Positions 8,300-17,571 of a stretch of 64,000 bases of DNA are shown in pieces; positions within the stretch are counted from its first letter, which is position 1, and the number at the start of each line of letters is the position of its first letter. Position numbers and translations under genes: made by a program. Source of the DNA: Pedobacter jejuensis (GTDB taxonomy: Bacteria; Bacteroidota; Bacteroidia; Sphingobacteriales; Sphingobacteriaceae); contig NZ_RBEE01000012.1 of assembly GCF_003725795.1 (NCBI RefSeq), positions 124,001-188,000 on the forward strand, given 5' to 3'. The notes beneath the pieces were generated by a model that did no database searches, was not told the origin of the DNA, and saw only the letters and a program-made list of their open reading frames with translations.

Positions 8300-9634
8300 A
8301 TGAATTCTTACCTGATAAAAGCCGCCACAATTGTAAACGAGGGACAACAAATTGTTGCTGATATATTAATTAAAGATGGATTTATAGCAAAGATTGGTCA
8401 AAATCTTTCTGCTCCCGATGCTACTGAAATTAACGCCGAAGGGCAATACCTTTTACCAGGAATGATAGATGACCAGGTGCATTTTCGCGAGCCGGGTTTA
8501 ACACATAAAGCTGATATTTTTACCGAAAGCATGGCCGCTGTTGCTGGTGGGATTACTTCTTTTATGGAAATGCCCAACACCGTTCCAAATACTTTAACGC
8601 AAGCATTATTAGCCGATAAATATAAAATAGCAGCAGAAACTTCACTAGCCAATTACTCGTTTTATATGGGTGCCAGCAACGATAATATCGACGAGGTTTT
8701 AAAAACTGACCCAAAAAACGTTTGCGGAATTAAGGTTTTCATGGGTTCATCAACGGGAAATATGTTGGTTGATAATGAAAAAACTTTAGAAAATATTTTC
8801 AGTAAAGCACCAATCTTGGTTGCAACACACTGCGAAGACGAGGCAACCATTCGCCATAACCTTGCAGAATTTAAAGCAAAATACAATGACGAGTTAACAA
8901 TCGATATGCATCCATTAATTCGTAGCGCAGAAGCTTGTTATAAATCCTCATCATTAGCGGTTGAGTTGGCTAAACGTTACCAAACCCGATTACATATTTT
9001 ACACATTTCTACCGCAAAAGAAATTGCTTTGTTTGATAATTCTATACCTCTTAAAGATAAAAAAATTACAGCCGAGGCTTGTATTCATCACCTCTGGTTT
9101 AATGATAAAGATTATGCTGCTAAAGGAAATTTCATCAAATGGAATCCGGCTGTTAAAACAGAAGATGACCAGAAAGGTGTTCTCGCCGGTGTGTTAAATG
9201 ATAATATTGATGTTATCGCTACCGACCATGCGCCACATACATTAGAGGAAAAAAATCAGCCTTATTCGCAAGCACCATCCGGCGGTCCATTGGTTCAACA
9301 CGCTTTACCTGCCTTACTGGAAATGCATTTGCAAGGCAAAATTTCACTCGAAAAAATAGTTGAAAAAACTGCCCATAACGTAGTCATTTGCTTTGATATC
9401 GAAAAACGTGGTTTCATTCGCGAGGGTTATTGGGCAGATTTAGTTTTGGTTGATTTAAAAGATTCATGGAAAGTAACCAAGCTTAACAATTTTTACAAAT
9501 GCGGATGGAGTCCTTTTGATGGCGATACCTTCCAGGCAAGCATAACCCACACTTTTGTATCGGGAAATTTGGCCTACCAAAAAGGCAGATTCACAACCGA
9601 CCAGATTGGCAAACGACTAACTTTTGCAAGATAG
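8300..9634 (+). CDS. pyrC: dihydroorotase
   Basis: The product is a 444-residue amidohydrolase that cyclises carbamoyl-aspartate to dihydroorotate in pyrimidine synthesis. Metal and active-site motifs are visible: DDQVHFREPG with His61, GIKVFMGSS with Lys145 (candidate carbamylated lysine), THCED with His177, HILHIST with His232 and His235, and ATDHAPH with catalytic-type Asp309. The length fits class I dihydroorotases. Allantoinase is the main alternative but the FREPG context favours dihydroorotase. A toxin-antitoxin module follows on the same strand. Confidence 0.9.
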   Translation: MNSYLIKAATIVNEGQQIVADILIKDGFIAKIGQNLSAPDATEINAEGQYLLPGMIDDQVHFREPGLTHKADIFTESMAAVAGGITSFMEMPNTVPNTLTQALLADKYKIAAETSLANYSFYMGASNDNIDEVLKTDPKNVCGIKVFMGSSTGNMLVDNEKTLENIFSKAPILVATHCEDEATIRHNLAEFKAKYNDELTIDMHPLIRSAEACYKSSSLAVELAKRYQTRLHILHISTAKEIALFDNSIPLKDKKITAEACIHHLWFNDKDYAAKGNFIKWNPAVKTEDDQKGVLAGVLNDNIDVIATDHAPHTLEEKNQPYSQAPSGGPLVQHALPALLEMHLQGKISLEKIVEKTAHNVVICFDIEKRGFIREGYWADLVLVDLKDSWKVTKLNNFYKCGWSPFDGDTFQASITHTFVSGNLAYQKGRFTTDQIGKRLTFAR

Positions 9635-9640
9635 AATTGT

Positions 9641-9648
9641 TATATTTG
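9641..9648 (+). promoter_or_regulatory. -7 promoter element of the toxin-antitoxin operon
   Basis: TATATTTG matches TAnnTTTG exactly, 18 bases before the ATG at 9667 and just after the pyrC stop. It gives the module its own promoter and argues against an upstream Met at 9637. Confidence 0.65.
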
Positions 9649-9666
9649 TTTATTAAGCAATATCAC

Positions 9667-9867
9667 ATGGAAACATTAATCATACATCCAAAAAACGAAG
9701 AACAAGCTACAGCTTTAAAAGCTGTTATGAAAGCTTTGGAAATTGATTTTGAAACAGAAGAAAGTCCTTATAATCCAGAATTTGTCAATAAGGTGCTTAA
9801 GGGAGTAAATGCAAGAAAGGCTGGCAAACCTGGTCAAAAAATCGAAATTCAAGACATTTGGAAATAG
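9667..9867 (+). CDS. antitoxin of a YoeB-type toxin-antitoxin pair (DUF2683-like)
   Basis: The 66-residue product starts METLIIHPKNEEQATALKAV. This small antitoxin type is common in Bacteroidota: an N-terminal strand, a helix with ALKAVMKALEIDFE, and a C-terminal tail rich in Lys that would wrap the toxin. It would neutralise the ribonuclease toxin encoded at 9919 and repress the operon by binding its promoter, as is usual for the class. An upstream in-frame Met at 9637 overlaps the promoter and is less likely. The toxin gene starts 51 bases downstream. Confidence 0.8.
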   Translation: METLIIHPKNEEQATALKAVMKALEIDFETEESPYNPEFVNKVLKGVNARKAGKPGQKIEIQDIWK

Positions 9868-9918
9868 TAAAATAAATATCCCTAATTTATTGCATCCCGA
9901 TTTAAACCAGTTATCGGC

Positions 9919-10182
9919 ATGCATATAGAATTACATGAACAAGCAATTGTTGATTTTGAATTTTGGAAAAAATCTGGGAATAAAGCAATTCTTAAAAAGA
10001 TTGAACAATTACTTTTTGCCATTCAAGAAAAACCTTTTGCTGGCATTGGAAAGCCAGAACAATTAAAATACCAGTTATCTGGTCAATGGTCAAGAAGAAT
10101 AAATGATGAGCATAGGATAATTTATGATATTGTCGATGGTATATTACATATTTATTCATTAAGAGGTCATTATAAATATTAA
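9919..10182 (+). CDS. YoeB/Txe-family mRNA interferase toxin
   Basis: The 87-residue protein has the RelE-fold YoeB pattern. The catalytic residues Glu46, Arg65 and His83 of E. coli YoeB appear one position later here as Glu47 (GKPEQLK), Arg66 (NDEHRIIY) and His84 (RGHYKY). The C-terminal Tyr is kept. It would cleave mRNA at the ribosomal A site when freed from its antitoxin. The stop codon shares a base with the start of the DUF3810 gene, so toxin translation is coupled to an unrelated membrane protein. Confidence 0.9.
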   Translation: MHIELHEQAIVDFEFWKKSGNKAILKKIEQLLFAIQEKPFAGIGKPEQLKYQLSGQWSRRINDEHRIIYDIVDGILHIYSLRGHYKY

Positions 10183-11255
10183 TGATAACTCGTCCCACAT
10201 TCCTCAAATCTACCATTCTAATCAGTATTTCTATTCTGATTTACATCTTAGGTTTATTGCCCTCCCTCATTCAAAAATATTATTCGACGGGTATTTATCC
10301 ATATATATCTTCTTCTCTACGATTCATTTCCTCCATCTTCCCTTTTGCCATTGGCGATATGGTTTATGCGCTTCTAATCGGATTCGTACTTTATAAAACC
10401 TTCAGATTTTACAAAAACAGAAAATCGCTACATAGAAAACACAGGATACTTATTCCATTACAAATTTTAAACTTCTTTTTGATTTTATACATCATCTTCA
10501 AAATGGTTTGGGGTTTAAATTACAGTCGACCAAGTGTAAGTGAAGAATTAGGTATTGGAAATGAAAAATATACGGTTAAAGAATTGGTTTTGCTTGGCGA
10601 TTACTTTGTTAAAAAGACCAATGCTTTAAAGTTAAAACTTCCAAAAACACCAATATACAGTATTAACGATTTAGAAGTCAATTCGACAAAAGCTTATAAT
10701 TTGATGGAGCAAAAAAATGCTTTATTCACTTATAAAAATCCATGTTTAAAAGCGGTCTTAAATTCATGGATAATCAGTAAAGTTGGCATTGAGGGTTATT
10801 ATGCACCCTTAACAGGCGAGGCAAACATGAATATGAATCTTCCTGATTTTGTTAAACCCTATGTTTCTTGCCATGAAATTGCACACCAATTGGGTATTTC
10901 TTATGAAGATGAAGCCAATCTTTTGGGTTATTTAACTGCTAGAAATAGTCCTGATTTGAATTACCAATATTCTGCCAATTACGAAATGTTAAGGTACATT
11001 TTGTTCGAAATTAGAATGAAATCTCCTGACGATTACAAAATACTTCATGATAAATTATCCGCCGGTGTTTTAGCAGATTTTAAAACAGAAAAAGAATTTT
11101 GGCGGAAATACAATGGAGAAATGTTCGGCTATATGGATGCCGCATTTGACAGCTTTTTAAAATTGAATAACCAGAAAAAAGGAATCGACAGCTATCAGGA
11201 TATTGTGATTTGGTTGTGGAATATACATAAGAAAGAGTTGGCAGCTTTCAATTAA
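10182..11255 (+). CDS. DUF3810 family membrane zinc-protease-like protein
   Basis: The product has 357 residues with three N-terminal helices (about 9-29, 48-66 and 88-106) and a C-terminal domain containing SCHEIAHQLGISYEDEANLLGYL. That is an HExxH motif with a downstream acidic ligand, typical of gluzincin-like metalloproteases and of DUF3810. It is probably an envelope-facing membrane protease of unknown substrate. Its ATG overlaps the toxin stop by one base. The distance and the strong YoeB promoter suggest it is read through from the toxin-antitoxin operon or from an internal promoter. Confidence 0.8.
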   Translation: MITRPTFLKSTILISISILIYILGLLPSLIQKYYSTGIYPYISSSLRFISSIFPFAIGDMVYALLIGFVLYKTFRFYKNRKSLHRKHRILIPLQILNFFLILYIIFKMVWGLNYSRPSVSEELGIGNEKYTVKELVLLGDYFVKKTNALKLKLPKTPIYSINDLEVNSTKAYNLMEQKNALFTYKNPCLKAVLNSWIISKVGIEGYYAPLTGEANMNMNLPDFVKPYVSCHEIAHQLGISYEDEANLLGYLTARNSPDLNYQYSANYEMLRYILFEIRMKSPDDYKILHDKLSAGVLADFKTEKEFWRKYNGEMFGYMDAAFDSFLKLNNQKKGIDSYQDIVIWLWNIHKKELAAFN

Positions 11256-11312
11256 CAGTTTTCAGTTTGCTATCGCCTAATGCAAGCTGAAAATTATCAA
11301 CTGAAAACTGAC

Positions 11313-11894
11313 TTACCCATGTATCGCCTCTCGCTTGCCGAAACTCTGTATGAGCTCGCCTTCAAAATCTAACCATTCTTTCCATCGTTTATCTACATCA
11401 ACATCAACCGAATATTTTCGGGCAAAATTTAAAAACGTAGTGTAGTGACCAGCTTCTGAAACCATTAATTCGTGGTAAAATTTCGCCAATGCTTCATCTT
11501 TAATATTCAGTGATAACACGCGGAAGCGTTCACAACTTCTAGCCTCAATCATTGCAGCAAACAAAAGCCTATCAATAAAAGCTTGGTTACGGCTACCATC
11601 CTTCTTGCTAAATTTAACCAGGCGACCAACATAATCGTCTTTTCGCTCTCTGCTCAAAGTATAACCACGTTGCTTAATGATATCAATTACCATTTGAAAA
11701 TGTTGCATTTCTTCAATTGCAATGGCGGTTAATTCTTCCACCAAATCCTGATGTTCAGAGTTTTGAGTGATTAAAGTAATTGCATTTGTAGCCGCTTTTT
11801 GTTCGCACCAGGCATGGTCTGATAAAATTTCTTCTAAGTTCGATTCCGCAATATCTGCCCAACGTGGGTCGGTTAATAGTTTTAATCCTAACAT
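11313..11894 (-). CDS. miaE: tRNA-(ms2io6A37) hydroxylase MiaE-like diiron enzyme
   Basis: The 193-residue helical protein has paired diiron ligands: Glu31 in WCEQK, Glu62 with His65 in EEMQHF, a Glu at about 117, and Glu147 with His150 in SEAGHY. This is the MiaE pattern, and LLTDPRWADIAESNLEEILSDHAWCEQKAA-type sequence at the N-terminus is typical. MiaE hydroxylates the isopentenyl group at A37 of tRNA. A longer frame reaches 11936, but an exact promoter element at 11915-11922 lies inside that extension, so I take Met at 11894. Confidence 0.88.
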   Translation of the reverse strand: MLGLKLLTDPRWADIAESNLEEILSDHAWCEQKAATNAITLITQNSEHQDLVEELTAIAIEEMQHFQMVIDIIKQRGYTLSRERKDDYVGRLVKFSKKDGSRNQAFIDRLLFAAMIEARSCERFRVLSLNIKDEALAKFYHELMVSEAGHYTTFLNFARKYSVDVDVDKRWKEWLDFEGELIQSFGKREAIHG

Positions 11895-11914
11895 CTGGTA
11901 ATTCCTAATGATTG

Positions 11915-11922
11915 CAAAATTA
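11915..11922 (-). promoter_or_regulatory. -7 promoter element of miaE
   Basis: The minus strand reads TAATTTTG, an exact TAnnTTTG match 20 bases before the start at 11894. It decides the choice of the shorter reading frame. Confidence 0.65.
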
Positions 11923-11987
11923 AGAATTTCTTGCACAGCCCGCGATTTAAATCATGGCTTATGTTTATTTTGCAGAAATTTTAAACG

Positions 11988-13211
11988 ATGAATGCAAAAA
12001 AGTTATTGATTATTGGATTAGTTTGGCCTGAGCCTACCTCTTCGGCGGCGGGCACACGAATGATTCAATTGGTTGATTTGTTTTTGCAAAAGGGATATCA
12101 AATTACTTTTGCCTCAGCTGCATCGAAAAGCGTTTTTAGCTTTGATTTTGCTGGTAGAAACGTAGCTGAACAAGAAATCAAACTCAATGATGAAAGTTTC
12201 AATTCATTTTTAAAAGTTTGCAATCCGGATATTGTGCTTTTCGACCGTTTTATGGTTGAAGAACAATACGGTTGGCGTGTGCAACAGGAATGCCCAAATG
12301 CTTTACGAATTTTAGATACCGAAGATTTACACTTTCTACGTGTTGCCCGCCAACAAAGTGATAAAAAAAGCCAAGGTTTAAATTTATTTTCAGATACCGC
12401 AAAGCGGGAAATTGCGTCAATTTTACGTTGTGATTTATCACTAATCATTTCAGAAGTAGAAATGGAAATCCTGAAAGAAAAGTTTAACATCAATCATTCG
12501 TTGCTTTATTATTTGCCTTTTTTGGAAAGAGAAATCACTCTAGAACTAGTTAATAACTGGGTTTCCTTCGAAGAGCGGGCTGATTTTATTTTTATCGGCA
12601 ATTTTCTTCACAAACCGAATTGGAACACTGTTCAAACTTTAAAAACTAAAATCTGGCCAGCGCTCAGGAAAAAACTTCCGAATGCGAGTATGCATATTTA
12701 TGGTTCTTATGTATCGCAAAAAGTTCTGCAATTGGAAAATAAAAATGAAAAATTCTTTATTCGCGGTAGGGCTAAAAATGCACAAGAAACCATTGCGAAA
12801 CATAGGATTTTACTTGCTCCTATTCAGTTTGGCGCTGGTGTAAAGGGAAAATTTATTGATGCTATGCAAACAGGTACGCCATCTGTAACCACAGAAATTG
12901 GCGCTGAGGCAATGAAAGGCGCTTTAGATTGGAATGGTTTTATTGAAGATGATTTGGAAGCATTCGTTAACAAAGCTGCAATTTTATATGAGGATAAAAC
13001 TGAATGGCTTTTTGCTCAAAAAAATGGAATTCAAATCATTAACCAACGATATTCTGCTCAGCACTTTATAGATGATTTTATTACAATTATTGAAAATCTT
13101 GATTTAACAATTCATCGCCAAAAGAATTTTTATGGGCAAATTTTAAATCATCATACGGTCCAAAGCACCAAATATATGTCGTTGTGGATTGAGGAGAAGA
13201 ATAGGAAATAG
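11988..13211 (+). CDS. glycosyltransferase, GT-B fold (family 4-like)
   Basis: The product has 407 residues. The N-terminal domain starts LLIIGLVWPEPTSSAAGTRM, with the glycine-rich acceptor loop. The C-terminal donor domain carries FIGNFLHKPNWNTV, ANASMHIYG-like strands, and APIQFGAGVKGKFIDAMQTGTP, which corresponds to the nucleotide-sugar site of Glycos_transf_1 proteins. It probably adds a sugar to a cell-surface polymer. No glycan cluster surrounds it, so the acceptor is unknown. It is divergent from miaE and followed by a long non-coding region. Confidence 0.8.
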   Translation: MNAKKLLIIGLVWPEPTSSAAGTRMIQLVDLFLQKGYQITFASAASKSVFSFDFAGRNVAEQEIKLNDESFNSFLKVCNPDIVLFDRFMVEEQYGWRVQQECPNALRILDTEDLHFLRVARQQSDKKSQGLNLFSDTAKREIASILRCDLSLIISEVEMEILKEKFNINHSLLYYLPFLEREITLELVNNWVSFEERADFIFIGNFLHKPNWNTVQTLKTKIWPALRKKLPNASMHIYGSYVSQKVLQLENKNEKFFIRGRAKNAQETIAKHRILLAPIQFGAGVKGKFIDAMQTGTPSVTTEIGAEAMKGALDWNGFIEDDLEAFVNKAAILYEDKTEWLFAQKNGIQIINQRYSAQHFIDDFITIIENLDLTIHRQKNFYGQILNHHTVQSTKYMSLWIEEKNRK

Positions 13212-13769
13212 TCCGAAGTATTTATACCGAAGCCAGAGGATATAGTTTGTCTTGGCCAGACGGGCCTTTTTCTTTTTCTTAATAAAAAGAAACAAAAATC
13301 AAGCCTTGCATCTGATTTTGTAAAAATTCGCCAAATCGTTATTACAATAATTTGAGGCCTGCCCCAACACTCTTTCCATCTCGGCTGCAAATTATTTGGT
13401 TAAGTGGTTTATTGAAAATTTGTGGAAACGATTTAACGCTTTTTCCTAAAATCATATGTTATGCCCTTACGTACTTCGCAAAGTTTTTGCAAATCATTAA
13501 TGGCAATATTCCCCTCAATTATCAATAACAGCATCTATTTCAAGTGCTGGTTTATCCCCAAAAGCATCTCCACTTCATTAATAAACCTGATTGTCGGGGA
13601 AAGCCCAGACTTTTTCTGTTTGGCTTGTACCAAAAGCAGGACTACAGGTACCGAAGAATTACCGAAGCGCTCATTTTCTGACCAGGATTTTAGGATTTTC
13701 AGGATAAGGCAGGATTTACAGGGATTATTAGATTTTTGGATTAGAAAGGATTAAAAACTATTCGCTAAC
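13212..13769. other. gene-free region with dispersed-repeat remnants
   Basis: No convincing gene. The frames present are low-quality and repeat-derived. It holds a hairpin-like stretch around 13270-13295 (CTTTTTCTT followed by AATAAAAAGAAA) and a block of AGGATTTTAGGATT-type repeats at about 13683-13755. Similar AGGATTT/AATCCTAAAATC repeats occur at 35560-35690 and 48895-48935. Confidence 0.6.
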
Positions 13770-14115
13770 GATTCTGGTCATCCGACTTACCGAAGTTCTC
13801 CAATTAGCCTATATTGTCTTCCGACTTCGGTCATCCGACTTTCCGACTTTCTCCAATTAGCCTATATTGTCTTCCGACTTCGGTCATCCGACTTTCCGAC
13901 TTTCTCCAACTTGCCTATATTATCTTCCGACTTCGGTCATCCGACTTTCCGACTTTCTCCAACTTGCCTATATTATCTTCCGACTTCGGTCATCTGACTT
14001 TCCGACTCTCTCCAATTAGCCTATATTGTCTTCCAACTTCGGTCATCCGACTTTCCGACTTTCTCCAACTTGCCTTTATTATCTTCCGACTTCGATCATC
14101 CGACTTTCCGACTTT
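13770..14115. repeat. 53-bp tandem repeat, about six and a half units
   Basis: The motif GGTCATCCGACTT (or a one-base variant) recurs at 13776, 13829, 13882, 13935, 13988, 14041 and 14094, exactly 53 bases apart each time. Each unit contains several near-heptamers (TTCCGAC, TTCGGTC, ATCCGAC) plus CTCCAATTAGCCTATATTGT or a variant. Because 53 is not a multiple of three, the array is open in one frame for over 100 codons, but that frame has no protein-like features. Copies are adjacent without unique spacers, so this is not a CRISPR array. Confidence 0.95.
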
Positions 14116-14175
14116 CTTTACAACATTAAAACATTTCAACCTAAAACATTGCAACAATCTCCGTAAATTCGCCGC

Positions 14176-16032
14176 ATGGCAAAAATATCAATTAACCTTG
14201 CTACAGGTTCGTTTCAAAAGGAAGAAATTATAGTCGGAATAGATTTAGGTACCACAAACAGTTTGGTTGCTTTCATTAATCCCGATAAAAATCCACAGGT
14301 TATAAACGATGCCGGGAAGGGATTATTGGTGCCATCAGTGGTGTATTTTAATAAGCAAAACGAAGCCATTGTGGGCAACGAGGCGAAAGAATTCTTAACT
14401 ACCGACCCTGCAAATACGATTTTTTCGGTTAAAAGATTACTTGGGCGCTCTTACAAAGATGTGGCCGACCATGCAGCTATTTTTTCCTACAAAATTATTG
14501 ATGATGATACCGATGCCTTAGTCAAAATTCAGGCTGGCGACCGCTTTTACACGCCCATTGAGCTATCTGCAGAGATTTTAAAAGAGCTAAAAGCGAGAGC
14601 CGAACACGCTTTGAAAACACCTGTAAACCGTGCTGTAATTACGGTTCCGGCATATTTTAACGATAGCCAGCGGCAAGCAACACGCGATGCAGGTAAGCTT
14701 GCAGGCTTAGATGTAATGCGAATTGTGAACGAACCAACCGCTGCAAGTCTGGCTTATGGCATTGGCTTAGACCCATCACAACAAAAAACCATTGCTGTTT
14801 ACGATTTGGGCGGCGGTACTTTTGATGTGTCGATTCTGCAAATTCAGAATGGAATTTTTGAGGTTTTGGCAACCAATGGCAATACATATTTGGGTGGAGA
14901 TGATTTCGACCGTGCCATTTTAAACTATTGGCTGGAGAAAAATAATCTGGATATTAATACCGTTGCGCAAGATAATATTTTGATGCAAACCTTGCGCTTA
15001 AAAGCCGAGGCAGCCAAAAAAGCCTTATCAACGCAAAATTTATACAACGAAAAAGTTGGTGAAATTTGGTGCACACTGGATAAACAAACTTTCGAACAAC
15101 TGATTGCTGCCAAGGTCGAAGAAACCATTACCGCCTGCAAAAACGCAATGAAAGATGCCGATTTAACCGCTACAGATATTGATGAGGTAATTTTGGTTGG
15201 CGGCTCTACACGCACACCTTTTGTTAAGCAACAGGTCGAAAATTTCTTCGGCAAAACACCACAAGATAATATCAATCCCGATGAGGTTGTAGCACTTGGT
15301 GCTGCCATTCAGGCGGATATTTTAGCAGGAAACCGCTCTGATATTTTGCTTCTTGATGTAACGCCACTTTCACTGGGCATCGAAACTATGGGTGGTTTAA
15401 TGGATGTAATTATTGCCCGCAACAGCAAAGTTCCGACAAAAGCTGGTCGCCAATATACCACTTCGATTGATGGGCAGGTTAACATGAAAATTTCTGTTTA
15501 TCAGGGCGAACGCGATTTGGTTAAAGAGAATCGTAAGCTTGCCGAGTTCGATTTGAAGGGAATTCCGGCCATGCCTGCGGGTTTACCGAAAGTAGATATA
15601 AATTTCTTGCTTAACGCCGATGGAATTTTAACGGTTCAGGCCATTGAATTACGTTCTGGCGTGAAACAGGAAATCGAAATTACACCAAGTTATGGTTTAA
15701 GCGATGAAACGGTAGAGAAAATGTTGATTGACAGCATTACCAACGCCAAAAGTGATGTAGAACAACGCATGCTTATTGAAGCACGTAGCGAAGGCGAACA
15801 GCTGCTTTACACCGCTGAGCGTTTCATCGAAAAACATGCTGAACATTTAACTACTGAAGAAATTGCAGAAACTAAAATTCATATCGAGGCTTTAAAAACT
15901 GCTTTAACAACGCAAGAAAAAGACACAATTTTGAAGAAAGCAGATGAGTTAAATGAGTTTACTCGCCCATTTGCCGAGCGTGTGATGGATGCTGCGATAT
16001 CGACAGCGATGAAGGGGAAAAAGATAGAGTAA
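14176..16032 (+). CDS. hscA: Hsp70-family chaperone, HscA-like
   Basis: The 618-residue protein is a complete Hsp70. The ATPase domain has [13 protein letters not shown] (20-32), [41 protein letters not shown] and VGGSTRTP. The substrate domain has [17 protein letters not shown]. The N-terminal extension before the first motif (about 18 residues) and the overall length match HscA rather than DnaK, which is longer with a charged tail. HscA assists transfer of Fe-S clusters from IscU. No iscU or hscB lies nearby, so the assignment to HscA rests on sequence style alone. Confidence 0.78.
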   Translation: MAKISINLATGSFQKEEIIVGIDLGTTNSLVAFINPDKNPQVINDAGKGLLVPSVVYFNKQNEAIVGNEAKEFLTTDPANTIFSVKRLLGRSYKDVADHAAIFSYKIIDDDTDALVKIQAGDRFYTPIELSAEILKELKARAEHALKTPVNRAVITVPAYFNDSQRQATRDAGKLAGLDVMRIVNEPTAASLAYGIGLDPSQQKTIAVYDLGGGTFDVSILQIQNGIFEVLATNGNTYLGGDDFDRAILNYWLEKNNLDINTVAQDNILMQTLRLKAEAAKKALSTQNLYNEKVGEIWCTLDKQTFEQLIAAKVEETITACKNAMKDADLTATDIDEVILVGGSTRTPFVKQQVENFFGKTPQDNINPDEVVALGAAIQADILAGNRSDILLLDVTPLSLGIETMGGLMDVIIARNSKVPTKAGRQYTTSIDGQVNMKISVYQGERDLVKENRKLAEFDLKGIPAMPAGLPKVDINFLLNADGILTVQAIELRSGVKQEIEITPSYGLSDETVEKMLIDSITNAKSDVEQRMLIEARSEGEQLLYTAERFIEKHAEHLTTEEIAETKIHIEALKTALTTQEKDTILKKADELNEFTRPFAERVMDAAISTAMKGKKIE

Positions 16033-16080
16033 GGAGGTTGAGATTGAGGCTGAGGCTGAGGTTAAGATTGAGGCTGAGAT
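16033..16080. repeat. hexameric low-complexity repeat
   Basis: Degenerate tandem hexamers of the type GAGGCT/GAGATT run immediately after the hscA stop codon. They are probably slippage-derived. Confidence 0.8.
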
Positions 16081-16399
16081 ATTAGTTATATTTATGCTAT
16101 TGAGCTTATATGAACTTATATTCCTTATATGGTGAAAATTAAATAAAAATATTTGGAAAGCACTGTCACAGCTAATCGGTTCCAATAGCCCCGCTTTTGT
16201 TTCTGCCGATAGAAAAAATCGGCATCCACGGCAATCGGGTTTATTTTACTCTGGTACACCTAAAAAACTTAAGCTGTATGATGCAAATTACAATTTGCAA
16301 TTACCTGCAAACTTGTTTTGTAATTGACCATTAATTCAGGTAATCTAATTACAAACTCATTTCTTACCATACATCAAAAATTCTGTTCTGCTAACCGCT
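16081..16399. other. gene-free stretch with hairpin and palindrome
   Basis: No gene is visible. It contains a hairpin with arms GCCGAT (16205-16210) and ATCGGC (16218-16223), in a stretch that looks like a dispersed repeat. It also holds a palindrome GCAAATT-AC-AATTTGC (16283-16298) about 100 bases before the promoter of the monooxygenase gene, a possible operator. Confidence 0.45.
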
Positions 16400-16407
16400 T
16401 ACCTTTG
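16400..16407 (+). promoter_or_regulatory. -7 promoter element of the monooxygenase gene
   Basis: TACCTTTG, an exact TAnnTTTG match, 20 bases before the ATG at 16428. Confidence 0.65.
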
Positions 16408-16427
16408 ATTTATAAATTTTAATAATT

Positions 16428-17459
16428 ATGGAACTAGGCATTGGCATGTTCGGCGATTTGCAAATCAACGCAAAAGGAGAAATTCAATCCGCCCAACAAA
16501 GACTTCAGGAAATTATCGAAGAAATTAAATTGATGGACGAAGTGGGCTTAGATTTTTATGGAATCGGTGAACACCACCGTCCAGATTATGCAGTTTCAAG
16601 TCCTGAAATCATTTTAGCCGCAGCAGCTACAGTTACCAAAAACATTAAACTAAGCAGCGCTGTCTCGGTTTTGAGTTCATCAGACCCGGTTAAACTTTAT
16701 CAAAATTTTGCAACCATCGATTTAATTTCCAACGGCAGAGCCGAATTAATGGCTGGTCGCGGAAGCTTTATAGAGTCATTTCCATTATTTGGTTATAACT
16801 TACAAGACTACGATGAACTTTACGAAGAAAAATTAGCGTTACTTTTAAAAATCAATAAAGAACCAAAACTAAATTGGAAAGGTAAATTCCGACCAGAATT
16901 GGTTAATCAGGAAGTTTTACCACGAGCCGTTAACGATAATTTAAAAATTTGGGTTGCTGTTGGTGGCACACCTGAATCAGTAGAACGAGCAGGAAGATTA
17001 GGTTTGCCGGTTATGTTCGCCATCATTGGCGGGCAACCCATTCAATTTAAACCACTTTTTGATTATTATAAAAAGGTTTATCAGGCTTATGGTCATGATA
17101 TGAATAAATTTGAAGTTGGTGTACACATGCATTCGCTATTTGGAGAAAGCAATCAGGAAATTGCCGATTACTACTACCCACTTTATTCAGCACAAATGAA
17201 TAGAATTGGTCGTTCGCGTGGTTGGGCGCCTTACCAGCGCAGTCAATTTGATGCCGGGATTGATAAAAATGGTGCCTTAATTATCGGCGACACAAATCAA
17301 TCAGTAGATAAAATTTTAGCTATGCAAGAAACGTTTGGTTTAACCCGCTTTTCGGCACATATGGATGTTGGCGGACCATCGCACGCTGCAATGATGAAGT
17401 CGATTGAGATTTTTGGAACTCAGATTGCCCCAAAAGTTAGAGTAGCTTTGAAGAAATAA
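16428..17459 (+). CDS. luciferase-like (LLM class) flavin-dependent monooxygenase
   Basis: The 343-residue protein is a TIM-barrel bacterial luciferase-family enzyme. It starts MELGIGMFGDL and carries GLDFYGIGEHHRPDY, the strand KLSSAVSVLSSSDPVKLYQNFATID, NGRAELMAGRGSFIESFPLFGY and WVAVGGTPESVERAG. Such enzymes use FMNH2 from a reductase to oxygenate small molecules. The substrate here is unknown. The gene is monocistronic with its own promoter and is followed by a dispersed palindromic repeat. Confidence 0.85.
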   Translation: MELGIGMFGDLQINAKGEIQSAQQRLQEIIEEIKLMDEVGLDFYGIGEHHRPDYAVSSPEIILAAAATVTKNIKLSSAVSVLSSSDPVKLYQNFATIDLISNGRAELMAGRGSFIESFPLFGYNLQDYDELYEEKLALLLKINKEPKLNWKGKFRPELVNQEVLPRAVNDNLKIWVAVGGTPESVERAGRLGLPVMFAIIGGQPIQFKPLFDYYKKVYQAYGHDMNKFEVGVHMHSLFGESNQEIADYYYPLYSAQMNRIGRSRGWAPYQRSQFDAGIDKNGALIIGDTNQSVDKILAMQETFGLTRFSAHMDVGGPSHAAMMKSIEIFGTQIAPKVRVALKK

Positions 17460-17470
17460 TTTTTAGTTTT

Positions 17471-17512
17471 CATGTTGAGCTTCCCGAAGATTCGGGACAA
17501 ATCGTCGAAACA
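17471..17512 (+). repeat. dispersed palindromic repeat, copy 1
   Basis: This element contains an inner hairpin TCCCGAA-GA-TTCGGGA (17482-17497) and ends with GTCGAAAC. A near-identical inverted copy lies at 23232-23271. It may serve as a weak terminator after the monooxygenase gene. Confidence 0.75.
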
Positions 17513-17571
17513 TTATCTTCAAGGTCTTCGAAAAAGTCAGACTGATAATTGAATTAAAAAAACCAAAACAC

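Noticed and set aside
11895..11936. Longer N-terminus for the MiaE-like protein
   Set aside because: The promoter element at 11915-11922 lies inside the extension.
13461..13754. A 97-codon open frame after the glycosyltransferase gene
   Set aside because: Its composition follows AGGATTTTAGGATT-type repeat DNA, no domain is visible, and no promoter precedes it.
13770..14115. CRISPR array
   Set aside because: Units are directly adjacent with no unique spacers, no cas genes are nearby, and the repeat itself is 53 bp with internal heptamers.
13814..14233. A 139-codon open frame spanning the 53-bp repeat
   Set aside because: It exists because the repeat unit contains no stop in any frame; the predicted peptide is a permuted repeat with no protein-like features, and it runs into the start of the Hsp70 gene.
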